64,000 nt of DNA from Pseudohaliea rubra DSM 19751 (GTDB lineage Bacteria > Pseudomonadota > Gammaproteobacteria > Pseudomonadales > Halieaceae), in assembly GCF_000764025.1 (NCBI RefSeq), contig NZ_KN234751.1, positions 38,462 through 102,461 of the forward strand. Reading direction: 5' to 3'. The notes under the pieces are model-generated. The model saw only the letters and a program-made list of their open reading frames with translations. It ran no database searches and was not told the DNA's origin. How positions within the stretch are numbered: position 1 is the first letter of the stretch; the number at the start of each line of letters is the position of its first letter. The position numbers and the translations under genes are program-made. Positions 41,526 to 50,530 of this stretch are shown here, in pieces.

Positions 41526-42408
41526 GCGTCCGGCTCTCTTCGGCCAGCGTAGCCACGGTCTCCGCGCCGGCGGCAAAGCCGCGGGTAGTGATCGCCAGTT
41601 CCCAGCCAGCCTTTCCCCGGGTCACCGCAAAGCGGTGATAGGTCGCTGCCGGCTTGTCGCCGCGGCCCGCGGCAGAGGCCGACGGCGCCGCCATGACCGG
41701 GGCTACGCCGTCGATGGTTTCCAGCTCGTGCCGCTGATCCCGGTGGCCGTGGCCGTGCAGGATAAGTTCCGCACCGCCTGCGGCGAGGGTCCCGGCGACC
41801 GCCGCATGATTCACCAGATGCTTGCGCCGGGAGTCTACCCCCGCGAGGGGACAGTGGTGCAGGTACACCACCCGGAACAGTCCGCGCTCCCGGCAAGCGG
41901 CGAGCAGCGCCGGCAGCCGGGCGAGCTGGGCCCCGTCGACGCGGCCGGTGGCCAGCGCCGGCGCCGTGGCCACAGCGCTGTTGAGACCGATGAAGGCGAG
42001 GGTGCCACGTACCCGCAGCGTGGGGTACCCGGGGCCGTCGTCCCCCGCGAGGTAAGCCCCCCAGTAGCGCGCCTGGTAGTCCAGGCTTGCGGGCACGGTG
42101 GCGTCATGGTTGCCCGGCACCAGCGCGACCCGCGATGGTGGCGCCAGGGCCGCCAGCCACTCGGCGGCAGCCTGGAACTCACGCTCCAGGCCGATGTGGG
42201 TGAGATCTCCGGTGATCACAAGCTCCGGTTCACCGTCACCGGCGAAGTCGGCAACCAGCGCATCGAGGCGCTCCCGCCGGTGCTCGAGGCGCCGGCGGCG
42301 GCGCCAGGAGAGATAGCCGAGAAAACGCTTTGAAAACAGCTCCCGTGCCTGCACCCCGGCGAGGGAGGTCAGGTGCAGGTCGGAGAGATGGATGAAGTTC
42401 TGGGCCAC
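41509..42408 (-). CDS. Calcineurin-like metallophosphoesterase
   Basis: A 299-residue protein with all metal motifs of the family: HLSDLHL, VITGDLTH, VPGNHD, LHHCPL and HGHGHRD. Members hydrolyse phosphomonoesters or diesters with a two-metal site, sometimes on lipids such as UDP-diacylglucosamine (LpxH group) or phospholipids. No signal peptide is seen. It starts with GTG, 16 bp after murA in the same operon as serine palmitoyltransferase and ACP, so a phospholipid or sphingolipid-phosphate substrate is plausible. Convergent overlap with the aminotransferase gene. Confidence 0.88.
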   Translation of the reverse strand: MAQNFIHLSDLHLTSLAGVQARELFSKRFLGYLSWRRRRRLEHRRERLDALVADFAGDGEPELVITGDLTHIGLEREFQAAAEWLAALAPPSRVALVPGNHDATVPASLDYQARYWGAYLAGDDGPGYPTLRVRGTLAFIGLNSAVATAPALATGRVDGAQLARLPALLAACRERGLFRVVYLHHCPLAGVDSRRKHLVNHAAVAGTLAAGGAELILHGHGHRDQRHELETIDGVAPVMAAPSASAAGRGDKPAATYHRFAVTRGKAGWELAITTRGFAAGAETVATLAEESRTLSRSR

Positions 42409-42424
42409 AGCCGCGGCTTGCCGG

Positions 42425-43678
42425 TCAATGGATTCGGCGGATCATGCCGCCGAGGGATGCGAGCTTGTCGTCGATGCCGGCGTAGCCGCGGTCCAGGTGG
42501 TAGACCCGGTCGATGGTGGTCTCGCCGTCGGCAGCCAGCGCCGCGATGACCAGGCCGGCGGAGGCGCGGAGGTCCGTGGCCATCACCGGGGCGCCCTGGA
42601 GCCCTTCTCGGCCCTGGACGATGGCGGTGTTGCCCTGCAGGTCGATGGCGGCGCCCATGCGCTTCAGCTCCGCCACGTGCATGAAGCGGTTCTCGAAGAT
42701 GTTCTCCACCACCGTGGCGTTGCCCTCGGCCAGGGCATTTACCGCCATGAACTGCGCCTGCAGGTCCGTGGGAAAGCCCGGGTAGGGCGCGGTGGAGATG
42801 TGCATCGCCCGACAGCGGCGGCCGCCGCTATCGAGGGTGATCCAGTCTTCGCCCCAGCTGAGTTCGAGGCCGCTGGCCTGCAGCTTGGCCAGCACGTGCT
42901 GCAGGAAGGAGGGGTCGGTATTGCGCAGCGTAACGCTGCCTCGTGTAGCGGCGGCTGCGGCGAGGAAGGTGCCGGTCTCGATGCGATCCGGCGGCACCCG
43001 ATGCCTGGCGCCGGTGAGGGACGGCCGCCCTTCGATGCGCACAACGCTGGAGCCGGCGCCCTGTATGCGCGCGCCCATGGCCGTGAGCAGGCGTGCGAGG
43101 TCGCCGATCTCCGGCTCCATGGCGGCATTCTCGAGCACCGTTTCGCCGTCGGCGAGGGCCGCGGCCATCATCAGGTTTTCCGTACCGGTGACCGAGGGCA
43201 CGTCAAACGCATAGTGGCAGCCGCGTAGCCGGCTGGCCTTGGCCTTGATATAGCCGCTGTCGATACGGAGTTCCGCGCCCATGGCGCGCAGCCCCTCGAT
43301 ATGCTCGTTCACCGGCCGCGAGCCTATGGCGCAGCCGCCGGGGAGGGAGACATCGGCGCTGCCGAAGCGGGCGAGCAGCGGGCCAAGAAAGAGAATGGCC
43401 CCGCGCATGGTTTTCACCAACTCATAGGGAGCGCGCACGCTGTGCACGCTGCCCGCGTCGATCTGCACCGTGCTGCCATCCCGGTCGATGCGGCAGCCGA
43501 GCAGTTCCAACAGCCGCAGGGCTGTGTCGATATCCCGGACGGCGGGCACGTTGCTTACCGTGAGCGGCGTGCTGCCGAGGAGCGCAGCGGCGAGAACGGG
43601 CAAGGCGGCGTTCTTGGCGCCGGCAATGGCCACCTCGCCGGCGAGGGGGCCGTTGCCGGTAACGAGGAGTCGGTCCAT
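42425..43678 (-). CDS. murA: UDP-N-acetylglucosamine 1-carboxyvinyltransferase (MurA)
   Basis: A 417-residue EPSP-synthase-fold enzyme that transfers enolpyruvate from PEP to UDP-GlcNAc, the first step of peptidoglycan synthesis. Key residues are kept: GAKNAALP (Lys22/Asn23 of E. coli MurA), the fosfomycin-sensitive Cys in [29 protein letters not shown] and the Arg of LDRGY. It should therefore be active. Unusually, it is embedded in an operon with serine palmitoyltransferase, its ATG overlapping that stop codon by one base, rather than near the mla genes and hisG. Whether it is the sole MurA or a second copy cannot be told from this window. Confidence 0.93.
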   Translation of the reverse strand: MDRLLVTGNGPLAGEVAIAGAKNAALPVLAAALLGSTPLTVSNVPAVRDIDTALRLLELLGCRIDRDGSTVQIDAGSVHSVRAPYELVKTMRGAILFLGPLLARFGSADVSLPGGCAIGSRPVNEHIEGLRAMGAELRIDSGYIKAKASRLRGCHYAFDVPSVTGTENLMMAAALADGETVLENAAMEPEIGDLARLLTAMGARIQGAGSSVVRIEGRPSLTGARHRVPPDRIETGTFLAAAAATRGSVTLRNTDPSFLQHVLAKLQASGLELSWGEDWITLDSGGRRCRAMHISTAPYPGFPTDLQAQFMAVNALAEGNATVVENIFENRFMHVAELKRMGAAIDLQGNTAIVQGREGLQGAPVMATDLRASAGLVIAALAADGETTIDRVYHLDRGYAGIDDKLASLGGMIRRIH

Positions 43679-44877
43679 CAGGCGGCGCTGGGGGTCACGA
43701 GGCCCGCGTCGATGAGGTCGCGGTAGGCGCCGATGATCCGGTCCACCTGTTCCGCGGTGTGTGCCGCGCTCATGCTGTTGCGCAGCAGGTAGTTTGTGCT
43801 CGGCGAGGCCGGCGGCACGACCAGGTTGACGTATACGCCGTTGTCGAAGAGCTGCTGCCAGGCCGCCATGGCTGCCTCCCGGTCCTCGAACTCGACGGCC
43901 ACGACCGGGCTCGGCGCCGGGCCGACGGCGAGGCCGAGGGCCTTGAGCCCGTCGTAGAGGCGCCGGGCATTGTCCCAGAGCTGCTCCCGCAGTTCCGGTT
44001 CGTCGCGCAGGATCTGCAGAGCGCGACGCGTCGAGGCCACCACCGAAGGCGTTGGCGAGGCGGTAAAGATGTAGGCGCGGATACAGTAGCGTACGTCCTC
44101 GAGCTCCGCGTGCTGGCTGACGCAGTAGCCTCCGATGCCACCGAGGCTCTTGGAGAAGGTGCCGACGATGAAGTCCACCGCGTCCTCAACGCCAGCCGCC
44201 TCCGCGGCGCCGCGGCCGCGCTCGCCGAGCACGCCCAAGGAGTGGGCCTCGTCAACCAGCAGCATGGCGCCGTACTGCCGTTTGAGGTCGGCGATCTCCT
44301 GAAGCGGTGCGATGTCGCCGAGCATGCTGTAGATGCCCTCGGCGACGATGAGCGTGTTTGCGGCACGGTCGCCGAGACGGCGCAGGCGTTTGGCGAGGTC
44401 GGCGGGGTCGCTGTGCCGGTAGCGGATGACCTCCGCGCCCGAGAGTTTCACCCCGGAGTAGATACTCGAGTGGCTGTCGGCGTCGAGGAGGATGACATCG
44501 CCGGGGCCCGCGAGAGTGGCGCAGGTGCCCATGGTCGCCGCGTAGCCGGTGGAGAAGGTGATGGCGTGCCCGACGCCGAAAAAAGCCGCCAGTTCGGCTT
44601 CGAGAGCCTGGTGTTCGCTGAAGCTGCCGTTGGCAAGGCGTGAACCGGTGGTCCCGGTTCCCCAGCGGCTGGTCGCCTCGCGGGCGGCCTCGATGCAGCG
44701 CGGGTCCGCAGACAGACCGAGATAGTTGTTGGTGCCCGCGAGGATGACCCGGCGGCCCTCAACGACGCCCTCGGTGGCGGAAAGAAGCTCTTCGGTGACG
44801 GCGCCGAAGGCCTTCAGCTTGCGGTCACGGAGCTCCGCCTGGAACGCCGCCATTTCCTTGAATTTGTCCAGAAGCAT
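43678..44877 (-). CDS. spt: Serine palmitoyltransferase (alpha-oxoamine synthase family)
   Basis: A 399-residue PLP enzyme that condenses serine with an acyl thioester to 3-ketosphinganine, the committed step of sphingolipid synthesis. Visible are [56 protein letters not shown] and the Schiff-base Lys243 in [13 protein letters not shown]. The TFSKSLGG form and the acyl carrier protein gene 39 bp upstream fit SPT better than the related KBL (glycine C-acetyltransferase) or BioF. ALAS is less likely because heme genes are absent. No membrane helix is present, as in soluble bacterial SPTs. The gene is in one operon with acp, murA and a phosphoesterase. Confidence 0.88.
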   Translation of the reverse strand: MLLDKFKEMAAFQAELRDRKLKAFGAVTEELLSATEGVVEGRRVILAGTNNYLGLSADPRCIEAAREATSRWGTGTTGSRLANGSFSEHQALEAELAAFFGVGHAITFSTGYAATMGTCATLAGPGDVILLDADSHSSIYSGVKLSGAEVIRYRHSDPADLAKRLRRLGDRAANTLIVAEGIYSMLGDIAPLQEIADLKRQYGAMLLVDEAHSLGVLGERGRGAAEAAGVEDAVDFIVGTFSKSLGGIGGYCVSQHAELEDVRYCIRAYIFTASPTPSVVASTRRALQILRDEPELREQLWDNARRLYDGLKALGLAVGPAPSPVVAVEFEDREAAMAAWQQLFDNGVYVNLVVPPASPSTNYLLRNSMSAAHTAEQVDRIIGAYRDLIDAGLVTPSAA

Positions 44878-44916
44878 GGTGTTGCCCTCGCCCGGGTGCT
44901 GAGGGCGCCGGGCGGC

Positions 44917-45159
44917 TCAGGAGTTGATGTCGCGGATTTTACGGGCCAAGTCCGCCACCGTATTGACGTCCGGCAGGATATTGAGCGGTATCGAGATATC
45001 GTAGTGGTCCTCGATCTGCTCGATTACCTCCATGACCTCGAGAGAGCTCAGGCCCAGGTCAGTGACCAGTCCCGTGTTCTCGTTGATCATCACGCGCTTC
45101 CGGTTGTACTTCTGAAGAAGCTCACACAGGAACGCGAGGCAGCTCTGGTAATCGGCCAC
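44917..45159 (-). CDS. Acyl carrier protein associated with serine palmitoyltransferase
   Basis: An 80-residue acidic helical protein. The 4'-phosphopantetheine attachment site is TDLGLSSLEVMEVI, with Ser39 as attachment residue; the usual DSL is SSL. It starts with GTG behind a strong AAGGAGGA site and is first in the operon leading to serine palmitoyltransferase. Bacterial SPT loci often carry their own ACP, which presents the acyl chain as thioester; the fatty acyl-AMP ligase of the window is the natural loader and the phosphopantetheinyl transferase at the right edge a possible activator. Confidence 0.92.
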   Translation of the reverse strand: MADYQSCLAFLCELLQKYNRKRVMINENTGLVTDLGLSSLEVMEVIEQIEDHYDISIPLNILPDVNTVADLARKIRDINS

Positions 45160-45170
45160 GGCCGTCCTCC

Positions 45171-45197
45171 TTGCGCGGGTTGCGCGGGTTGCGCAGG
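45171..45197. repeat. Three tandem 9-bp repeats just upstream of the ACP gene
   Basis: TTGCGCGGG occurs twice, followed by TTGCGCAGG, directly adjacent. It lies between the divergent ACP and ELM1-family genes and immediately upstream of the ACP ribosome-binding site. It may be a slippage-prone spacer or a binding site; no function is evident. Confidence 0.7.
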
Positions 45198-45246
45198 CGC
45201 CGCCCAGGCGCTAGATTCCGGCGACTATACCCATGGACTTCCCCCA

Positions 45247-46380
45247 ATGCCAGCCATTTGGTTGATCGACGCGTACCGGGCCGGTGAGCGCGGGCAGGTG
45301 CGCGCTCTCGCCGAGGCCGCCGCGGCGGCGCTCGACTGGCCGCTGGAAACAATCACCCCGCGGTACCGCAGCTGGGCGGTCTGGCCGCACCTGTTCCGGC
45401 AGACGTCCCTGGCCGGCCTGCAGCACCGTTCGCGCTGTGTTTTCGCTCCCCCCTGGCCCGGGCTGGTGATCACTGCCGGCGTGCGCAACGAGCCCCTCGG
45501 CCGCTGGCTTCGCAACGCCTCCGGCGGCGCGACGCGCTACATCCACGTGGGCAAGCCCTGGGGGCGCCTCGATGATTTCGATCTGCTCGTTACCACGCCC
45601 CAGTATCGCGTGCCGGTACATGCCCGGGTCCTGCACAATGCGCTGACCGTGCATGGGCTCGAGGGTCAGCGGCTGCAGCGTGCCGGCGAGACCTGGGCGG
45701 CGCGCTTCGCACCGCTGCCGCGGCCATGGATCGGCGTACTGGTCGGTGGCGACAGCGGCCCCTATACCCTCGGCCGGCGTGCGGCGGTGCGGCTCCTCGA
45801 GGGGGCGGTGGCCCGGGCCCGGGACTGCGGGGGTTCGCTGCTGGTGACCACCAGCGCCCGCACCCGGCCGGCGGTGAGCGAGGTGCTGGAGCGGGGCCTG
45901 GCGGGCAGCGGCGGTGTGGATGCCTGCCCCCATTTCCTGCACCGCTATGGCGCGTCCCCGGACAATCCCTACGCCGGTATTCTCGCCCTTGCCGATGCCT
46001 TCGTGGTGACCGGCGACAGCATCGCCATGCTCTCCGAGGCCTGTGGCACGGGCCGCCCCATGGCCCTCTTCGACCTCGGCGGCATGCGCCGGGACGCAGG
46101 CGCGGCCAGCGGGGCGGCCGGCTCCGTCGATCGGCGCCCTGGCGCAGCGCTCTACCGTGTGCTCATGCGCTGGTTTCCGCAGCCGCTGAGCCGGGACATC
46201 ACCCTGGTACACCGCGCCCTCGTAGACGCAGGCCGCGCCGAGTGGCTGGAAGACGTGGGGCCCGTGGTCGCCGCCCCCGGTGTGCGCGCGGCCGCGCGTT
46301 CCCCGGACCTCGAGCGGGCCGTGGTACGCATCTGCGAACTGGTGGGGGCCGCTCCGCCCGGGAACGACGACTGCCGGTAA
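45247..46380 (+). CDS. ELM1-family GT-B-like protein, copy 1
   Basis: A 377-residue protein of the ELM1 (DUF1022, COG3660) family: PPWPGLVITAGVRNEP, ATRYIHVGKPWG, FDLLVTTPQYRVP, WIGVLVGGDSGPY and ADAFVVTGDSIAMLSEACG. The fold resembles GT-B glycosyltransferases, with a nucleotide-sugar-like site at the GDS block. Bacterial members are uncharacterised as far as I know; the mitochondrial-fission name comes from a plant homologue. The gene is divergent from the ACP-SPT operon and is the first of three paralogues in the window, the others lying next to sulfotransferase and GT8-like genes. A glycosyl transfer to a lipid is a reasonable guess. Confidence 0.78.
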   Translation: MPAIWLIDAYRAGERGQVRALAEAAAAALDWPLETITPRYRSWAVWPHLFRQTSLAGLQHRSRCVFAPPWPGLVITAGVRNEPLGRWLRNASGGATRYIHVGKPWGRLDDFDLLVTTPQYRVPVHARVLHNALTVHGLEGQRLQRAGETWAARFAPLPRPWIGVLVGGDSGPYTLGRRAAVRLLEGAVARARDCGGSLLVTTSARTRPAVSEVLERGLAGSGGVDACPHFLHRYGASPDNPYAGILALADAFVVTGDSIAMLSEACGTGRPMALFDLGGMRRDAGAASGAAGSVDRRPGAALYRVLMRWFPQPLSRDITLVHRALVDAGRAEWLEDVGPVVAAPGVRAAARSPDLERAVVRICELVGAAPPGNDDCR

Positions 46381-46489
46381 TGGCTTGCTGTGGGACCCGC
46401 GTCCTCACCGTGACCTTTCTCAGGACCGTTTACCGGCCCCCGTCGGCGCGAGGACGCACCTGCCACAGGGCGTGCGCCAGGTGCGGTTG

Positions 46490-48205
46490 TCAGGCCAGGC
46501 CGTCGCGCTCCGCGCGCCCGTCCTGCAACCGGTAGACCCGGTCCGCGGCGTCGATCATGGCCCGGTTGTGGGAGATAGCGAGGATCGTCAGCTGGCCCTT
46601 AAGCTGCTCCATGGTCTGGCGCACCGCCTGCTCGCTGGCCGGATCGAGGGCGCTGGTGGCCTCGTCCAGGATCAGCAGCCGCGGGCGGTTGATCAGCGCG
46701 CGGGCGATGACAATGCGCTGGCGCTGACCGCCGGACAACTTGCCGCCGCGCTCGCCAACGACTGTGTCCATGCCCAGGGGCGTCGCCGTGACGAACTCCC
46801 AGGCGCCGGCGTCGCGCAGCGCCTGCGCCGCATCTTCGCGACTGAGGGCCGGATCGTCGAGGGTCACGTTCTGGAGGATGGTCGCGTGGAGGAGCACCGT
46901 GTCCTGGGGCACGTAGCCGATCTGTCGACGCCAGGCCCGGGCATCGAGGGTTGCCAGGGCGGTGCCGTCGATGCAGACCTCGCCGTAAGACGGTTGCAGC
47001 AGGCCGATGGTGAGATCGACGAGGGTCGTCTTCCCGGTCCCGGAAGGCCCGACGAGGGTGGTGAGGGAGCCGGCGGGAATCTCCAGGTTCAGGCCGTCGA
47101 AGACCGGGTGCCGTTCGTCGTAGGCAAAGCCGACGCCGGAAAACGCAATACCCTCGGCCAGGGGCGCCGGGTCCGCGCCACCGCTCGCCTCCGCCGCGCC
47201 ACTGGCCTCGGCGATGCTGTCGAGCATGGCCCAGTAGGCGCTTTCGCCCTGCATGAGCTTCTGATACTGCTTCTGCACCTTGCCGAGGAAGGAAAAGGCC
47301 CGCCCCAGGGCGACGACCAGGACCATGACCTTGGGCAGTTCCATCTGGTAGACCTCAAGGGCCACGTAGATGCCCAGGCAGATGAAAATCGCGAACATCA
47401 GTTCCTGTGCCGAGTCGAGCAGGGCCGAGGCCAGGACCTGGCGGCGCAGTGCACGGTTCAGCTGCCGCGTGTCCTCGGCGAGCACCTGGTCCGCCCGCTC
47501 TTCCCGGGCCATGGCCTTGATGGGCTTCACGGACTGCAGGATGTCCGTGAGGTTGCCCACAAGGGAGGTCAGCATGCGGGTCTGCTTGCGGCCGGCGCGG
47601 CGGGTGATACGCACGAGGAAATGAGACAGGCCGATGACGATGGCGCCGGCGACGATGGCCACCAGCGACGCCCGCCAGGACAGGGCGAAGGCGATGCTGC
47701 CGTAGATGAGGGACTGAATGAGAAAGGTGATCGCCGTTGCACCATGCACGAAAGACTGGGACGAGCGCTCCGCCTCCGTCGCGAGGGCGTTGGTGAGCTT
47801 GCCCGCGGGCTGGTGCAGAAAGTACTCCCAGCGGCTGCGCAATACCGCGCGCAGCATTTGCAGACGCAGGTCCGTGCCCACCTGTGCCGCGGTGTAGCCG
47901 ACCTGCCGCTGGGCAACGAGGAGGAAGAGGCTCTTCAGGAACACACCGGCGAGCACGATCAGCAGCATGTTGCCGAGGGTGATGGCAATGCCGAGCCCGC
48001 CGAGGGCATCGAGCACCACCTGTTCATAACCGGACGGCGGTGCGCTGGCCTCCCCGGTGACGCGGCCGCTGCCCAGGGCGATGTTCAGCAGCGGTAGCAG
48101 CGCCGACAGGCCCACCCCCTCGGCGAGCCCCGAAAGCAGCAGCGCCAGCAGCATAAGCAGCGTGGGGCCGCGGTAGCTGCGGAAAAAGCTGAGCATCAGG
48201 CGCAT
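46490..48205 (-). CDS. MsbA-type ABC lipid exporter
   Basis: A 571-residue half-transporter with a six-helix domain (~15-320) and an intact ATPase: Walker A GPSGTGKTT, signature KLSGGQRQR, Walker B LLILDEATSALD and the H-loop AISHNRA. MsbA/PglK-like exporters flip lipid A, lipid-linked glycans or other lipids across the inner membrane. It lacks the usual lpxK neighbour of core msbA and instead precedes nothing but an ELM1-family gene in convergent orientation, while lptG-lptF lie 35 bp upstream on the same strand. I infer flipping of the locus lipid, followed by Lpt-type extraction. Confidence 0.85.
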   Translation of the reverse strand: MRLMLSFFRSYRGPTLLMLLALLLSGLAEGVGLSALLPLLNIALGSGRVTGEASAPPSGYEQVVLDALGGLGIAITLGNMLLIVLAGVFLKSLFLLVAQRQVGYTAAQVGTDLRLQMLRAVLRSRWEYFLHQPAGKLTNALATEAERSSQSFVHGATAITFLIQSLIYGSIAFALSWRASLVAIVAGAIVIGLSHFLVRITRRAGRKQTRMLTSLVGNLTDILQSVKPIKAMAREERADQVLAEDTRQLNRALRRQVLASALLDSAQELMFAIFICLGIYVALEVYQMELPKVMVLVVALGRAFSFLGKVQKQYQKLMQGESAYWAMLDSIAEASGAAEASGGADPAPLAEGIAFSGVGFAYDERHPVFDGLNLEIPAGSLTTLVGPSGTGKTTLVDLTIGLLQPSYGEVCIDGTALATLDARAWRRQIGYVPQDTVLLHATILQNVTLDDPALSREDAAQALRDAGAWEFVTATPLGMDTVVGERGGKLSGGQRQRIVIARALINRPRLLILDEATSALDPASEQAVRQTMEQLKGQLTILAISHNRAMIDAADRVYRLQDGRAERDGLA

Positions 48206-48240
48206 GGTGAGGCGGGTCCTTGCTGGGCGGGGGCGTCAGT

Positions 48241-49314
48241 CTACCAGTGCATGCGCTTCAGCAGCAGGGCGGCGCAGGCAGCGGTGGCCAGCGCGGGCAG
48301 CAGGGCCACCAGCAGCGGCGGCAGGCCGAGCAGCGTGCCCAGGGCGAAGATGATCTGCGACCCGAGGTAGAAGCTGATGCCGATGAGCGCGCCGATGGCC
48401 AGGTTGACGCCCACAGCGCTGCCGCGCCGCGACCCGAGCTGGGCACTGATCGGTGTCGCGAGGAGCACCATGGCGGCGGCAGTGAGCGGCAGCGCCAGGC
48501 GCTGCCAGAACGTGTTCAGATAGCTGCGCGCATCGCGGGCGTTGGCGGCGAGGTAGGTGCCGTAGCCATAGAGCACCGACAGGCGCATGCTCTCCGGCGA
48601 CAGGGATAGCACCGGCAGTTCGCGCCGGGCCCAGAGGTTGTCTATCGCCAGGCTGTCGAGGCGGCGGGTGACCAGCTGTCCACCCTCGAGGCGTTTTTCC
48701 TGCACTGACTCGAAGCGCCACTGCCGGTCGTCGCCAACGGTCGCTGTGGCGGCGTGGATGGCGCGCTCAAGACGTCCCTCGGCGTCAAACTCGTAAAGCG
48801 CGATGTTTGCCGGTACGCGCTCGTCGCGCATGGTACCCAGGTGGATATAGCGGCGGCCGCTTTTGGACCAGACGCCGCCGGCGGGGAGGGTGTGCGGGTT
48901 GTTATAGCGCAGCGCCAGGCGCAGGGCCTCGGCTCGCTGGTGCAGGGGCGCGGTCACGGTCTCCATGCCTACCCACAGCAGCAGGGTAACGACGCCGGTG
49001 GGCACGGCGATGGCGAGCAGCAGGCGGCTGATGGGCACGCCGGCGCAGCTGATCACCGTGAGCTCGGACCCCTTCTGCAGTCCCGCCAGGGCGATGATCG
49101 TGCCCAGAAGCAGGATAACCGGCGCCAGGGAGAGCAGCTGCTGCGGCAGCACCATGAGCGTGAACCGTGCGACAGCCACCGCGCCGTAATCACCGTGGGC
49201 CGCGTCGAGTTCGTCGATAAAGGCCAGCAGCCCGAACACGGCGGCCACCACCAGGAAGGTGATGAACCAGCCGCGCAGGAGCGCTGCAGTGATGTAGCGG
49301 GTGAGGATGCTCAT
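48241..49314 (-). CDS. lptG: LptG-like permease of an LPS-type export ABC transporter
   Basis: A 357-residue YjgP/YjgQ-family protein: N-terminal MSILTRYITAALLRGWFI, helices 1-3 up to ~130, a periplasmic beta-jellyroll domain (~135-270) and three C-terminal helices. LptF and LptG pair with LptB and LptC to extract lipopolysaccharide from the inner membrane. The ATG overlaps the stop of the lptF-like gene (ATGA). The pair is not next to pepA, the usual neighbour of core lptFG in gammaproteobacteria, and is followed by an MsbA-type gene. It may be a second set for another lipid, or simply rearranged core genes. Confidence 0.87.
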   Translation of the reverse strand: MSILTRYITAALLRGWFITFLVVAAVFGLLAFIDELDAAHGDYGAVAVARFTLMVLPQQLLSLAPVILLLGTIIALAGLQKGSELTVISCAGVPISRLLLAIAVPTGVVTLLLWVGMETVTAPLHQRAEALRLALRYNNPHTLPAGGVWSKSGRRYIHLGTMRDERVPANIALYEFDAEGRLERAIHAATATVGDDRQWRFESVQEKRLEGGQLVTRRLDSLAIDNLWARRELPVLSLSPESMRLSVLYGYGTYLAANARDARSYLNTFWQRLALPLTAAAMVLLATPISAQLGSRRGSAVGVNLAIGALIGISFYLGSQIIFALGTLLGLPPLLVALLPALATAACAALLLKRMHW

Positions 49315-50387
49315 GGGCGCCGGCGCCGGCGCAGCCGCGGTGGGCGGAGCATAACCAGCAGGATCAGCGCAAAGACCCCATAGGTGCCCCAGAGCCCGGG
49401 CATGTCCGGCACTGTGCCCTGCTCCATGCCCGTGCGCACGGCGCTGGTGATCGCGAACAGGCAGACATAGGCGGCGATGGCGACCAGGAAGCTGCGCGTG
49501 CGCGATTCCCGCGGCGCCGAGCGTGCCAGGGGCACGGCGATGAGGGCGAGGAGCACCGTGGCCAGGGGCGTGGTGATACGCCACTGGTACTCGGCGATGT
49601 CCTTGGGGCGATCGGAGCGGCGCAAGGCTTCCGTGGGCTCGGCCTTGCGACGATAGCGCTCCTGCGCCTCGGTCCCCGGCAGGCGGATGGTGAGCGTGCC
49701 GAAGTTCATGGTCACATCCAGCTGCTCCCGATTGTCCAGCAGGTAATGGTAGCCATCGTAGAAGGTGGCGGTAAGCGGTTCGCTGGGGTTCAGGGTGGGC
49801 AGGGCGGCGCTGGCCGCGTAGATGAGCTCGGCCCGGGCGCCGTCTTCGTGAGGCTTTTGCAGGAAGACGGCCTTGTGCAGGCCGCGTTCGAGGTCGAGAT
49901 CATCAGCAATGAAGGTGTAGTCGCTTTCGCCCATGGTGACGAACTCGCCGGTAGCCATCTTCTTCAGGTCGAACTCGGCCGCGGCCTGTGCCTGCAGCCG
50001 GTAGCTCTCCCGGTAGGCCCAGGGTCGCCCTTCGACAGAGATCAGGCCGGTTACCGCGGAGATGACCAGGCCGAGGCCGAACACCGCCGCGAGGATCCGG
50101 CCCCGGCTGACGCCCGCGGCATACAGGGCGCTCATCTCGCCGTCGCGGTAGAGCCGTCCAAGGCCCGCGAGCACGGAAAAAAACAGCGCCGAGGGCAGCA
50201 GCACCTCGAGTACCACGAGGGTGCGCAGCAGCACCAGCCGGCCGGCGGTGAGCAGGTCGAACTGGCCGGCGGCGGCCAGCGTGAGCTGCTGCGCCAGCGA
50301 GTAGCCCACGAACACGAGCACCAGCAGCCCCAGGCCGAGGCCGAAGGGGTGCAGGATCTCCCGGCTCAGGTAGCGCTCGATGATCAT
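49311..50387 (-). CDS. lptF: LptF-like permease of an LPS-type export ABC transporter
   Basis: A 358-residue YjgP/YjgQ-family protein starting MIIERYLSREILHPFG, the recognisable LptF opening. It has three N-terminal helices, a periplasmic jellyroll domain (~125-245; FVTMGESDYTFIADDL) and three C-terminal helices with PLATVLLALIAVPLARSAPR. Role as for its partner: lateral uptake of lipid from the inner membrane into the periplasmic bridge. It is the first gene of an lptF-lptG-msbA-like unit, divergent from a sulfotransferase gene 143 bp away. No LptB ATPase is encoded in the window, so it must use one encoded elsewhere. Confidence 0.87.
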   Translation of the reverse strand: MIIERYLSREILHPFGLGLGLLVLVFVGYSLAQQLTLAAAGQFDLLTAGRLVLLRTLVVLEVLLPSALFFSVLAGLGRLYRDGEMSALYAAGVSRGRILAAVFGLGLVISAVTGLISVEGRPWAYRESYRLQAQAAAEFDLKKMATGEFVTMGESDYTFIADDLDLERGLHKAVFLQKPHEDGARAELIYAASAALPTLNPSEPLTATFYDGYHYLLDNREQLDVTMNFGTLTIRLPGTEAQERYRRKAEPTEALRRSDRPKDIAEYQWRITTPLATVLLALIAVPLARSAPRESRTRSFLVAIAAYVCLFAITSAVRTGMEQGTVPDMPGLWGTYGVFALILLVMLRPPRLRRRRRP

Positions 50388-50530
50388 GGCGGCGATTGTA
50401 GCCCGATCCGCGTCCCCGCGGGCGCCGCGCGGTCTTATTTAACAGGCTCGCCGGTGGCGAAGGGCGGCCCCATGGCGCATAATTCGCGGCTTTTCCGGCC
50501 GCTCTGACGGCCCCCGGGCCGAGAATCGTC

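Noticed and set aside
43678..44877. Reading the PLP enzyme as glycine C-acetyltransferase (KBL) or BioF
   Set aside because: No tdh or biotin genes are adjacent, the Schiff-base motif is TFSKSLGG as in SPT, and an ACP gene precedes it; kept as a lesser alternative in the feature entry.
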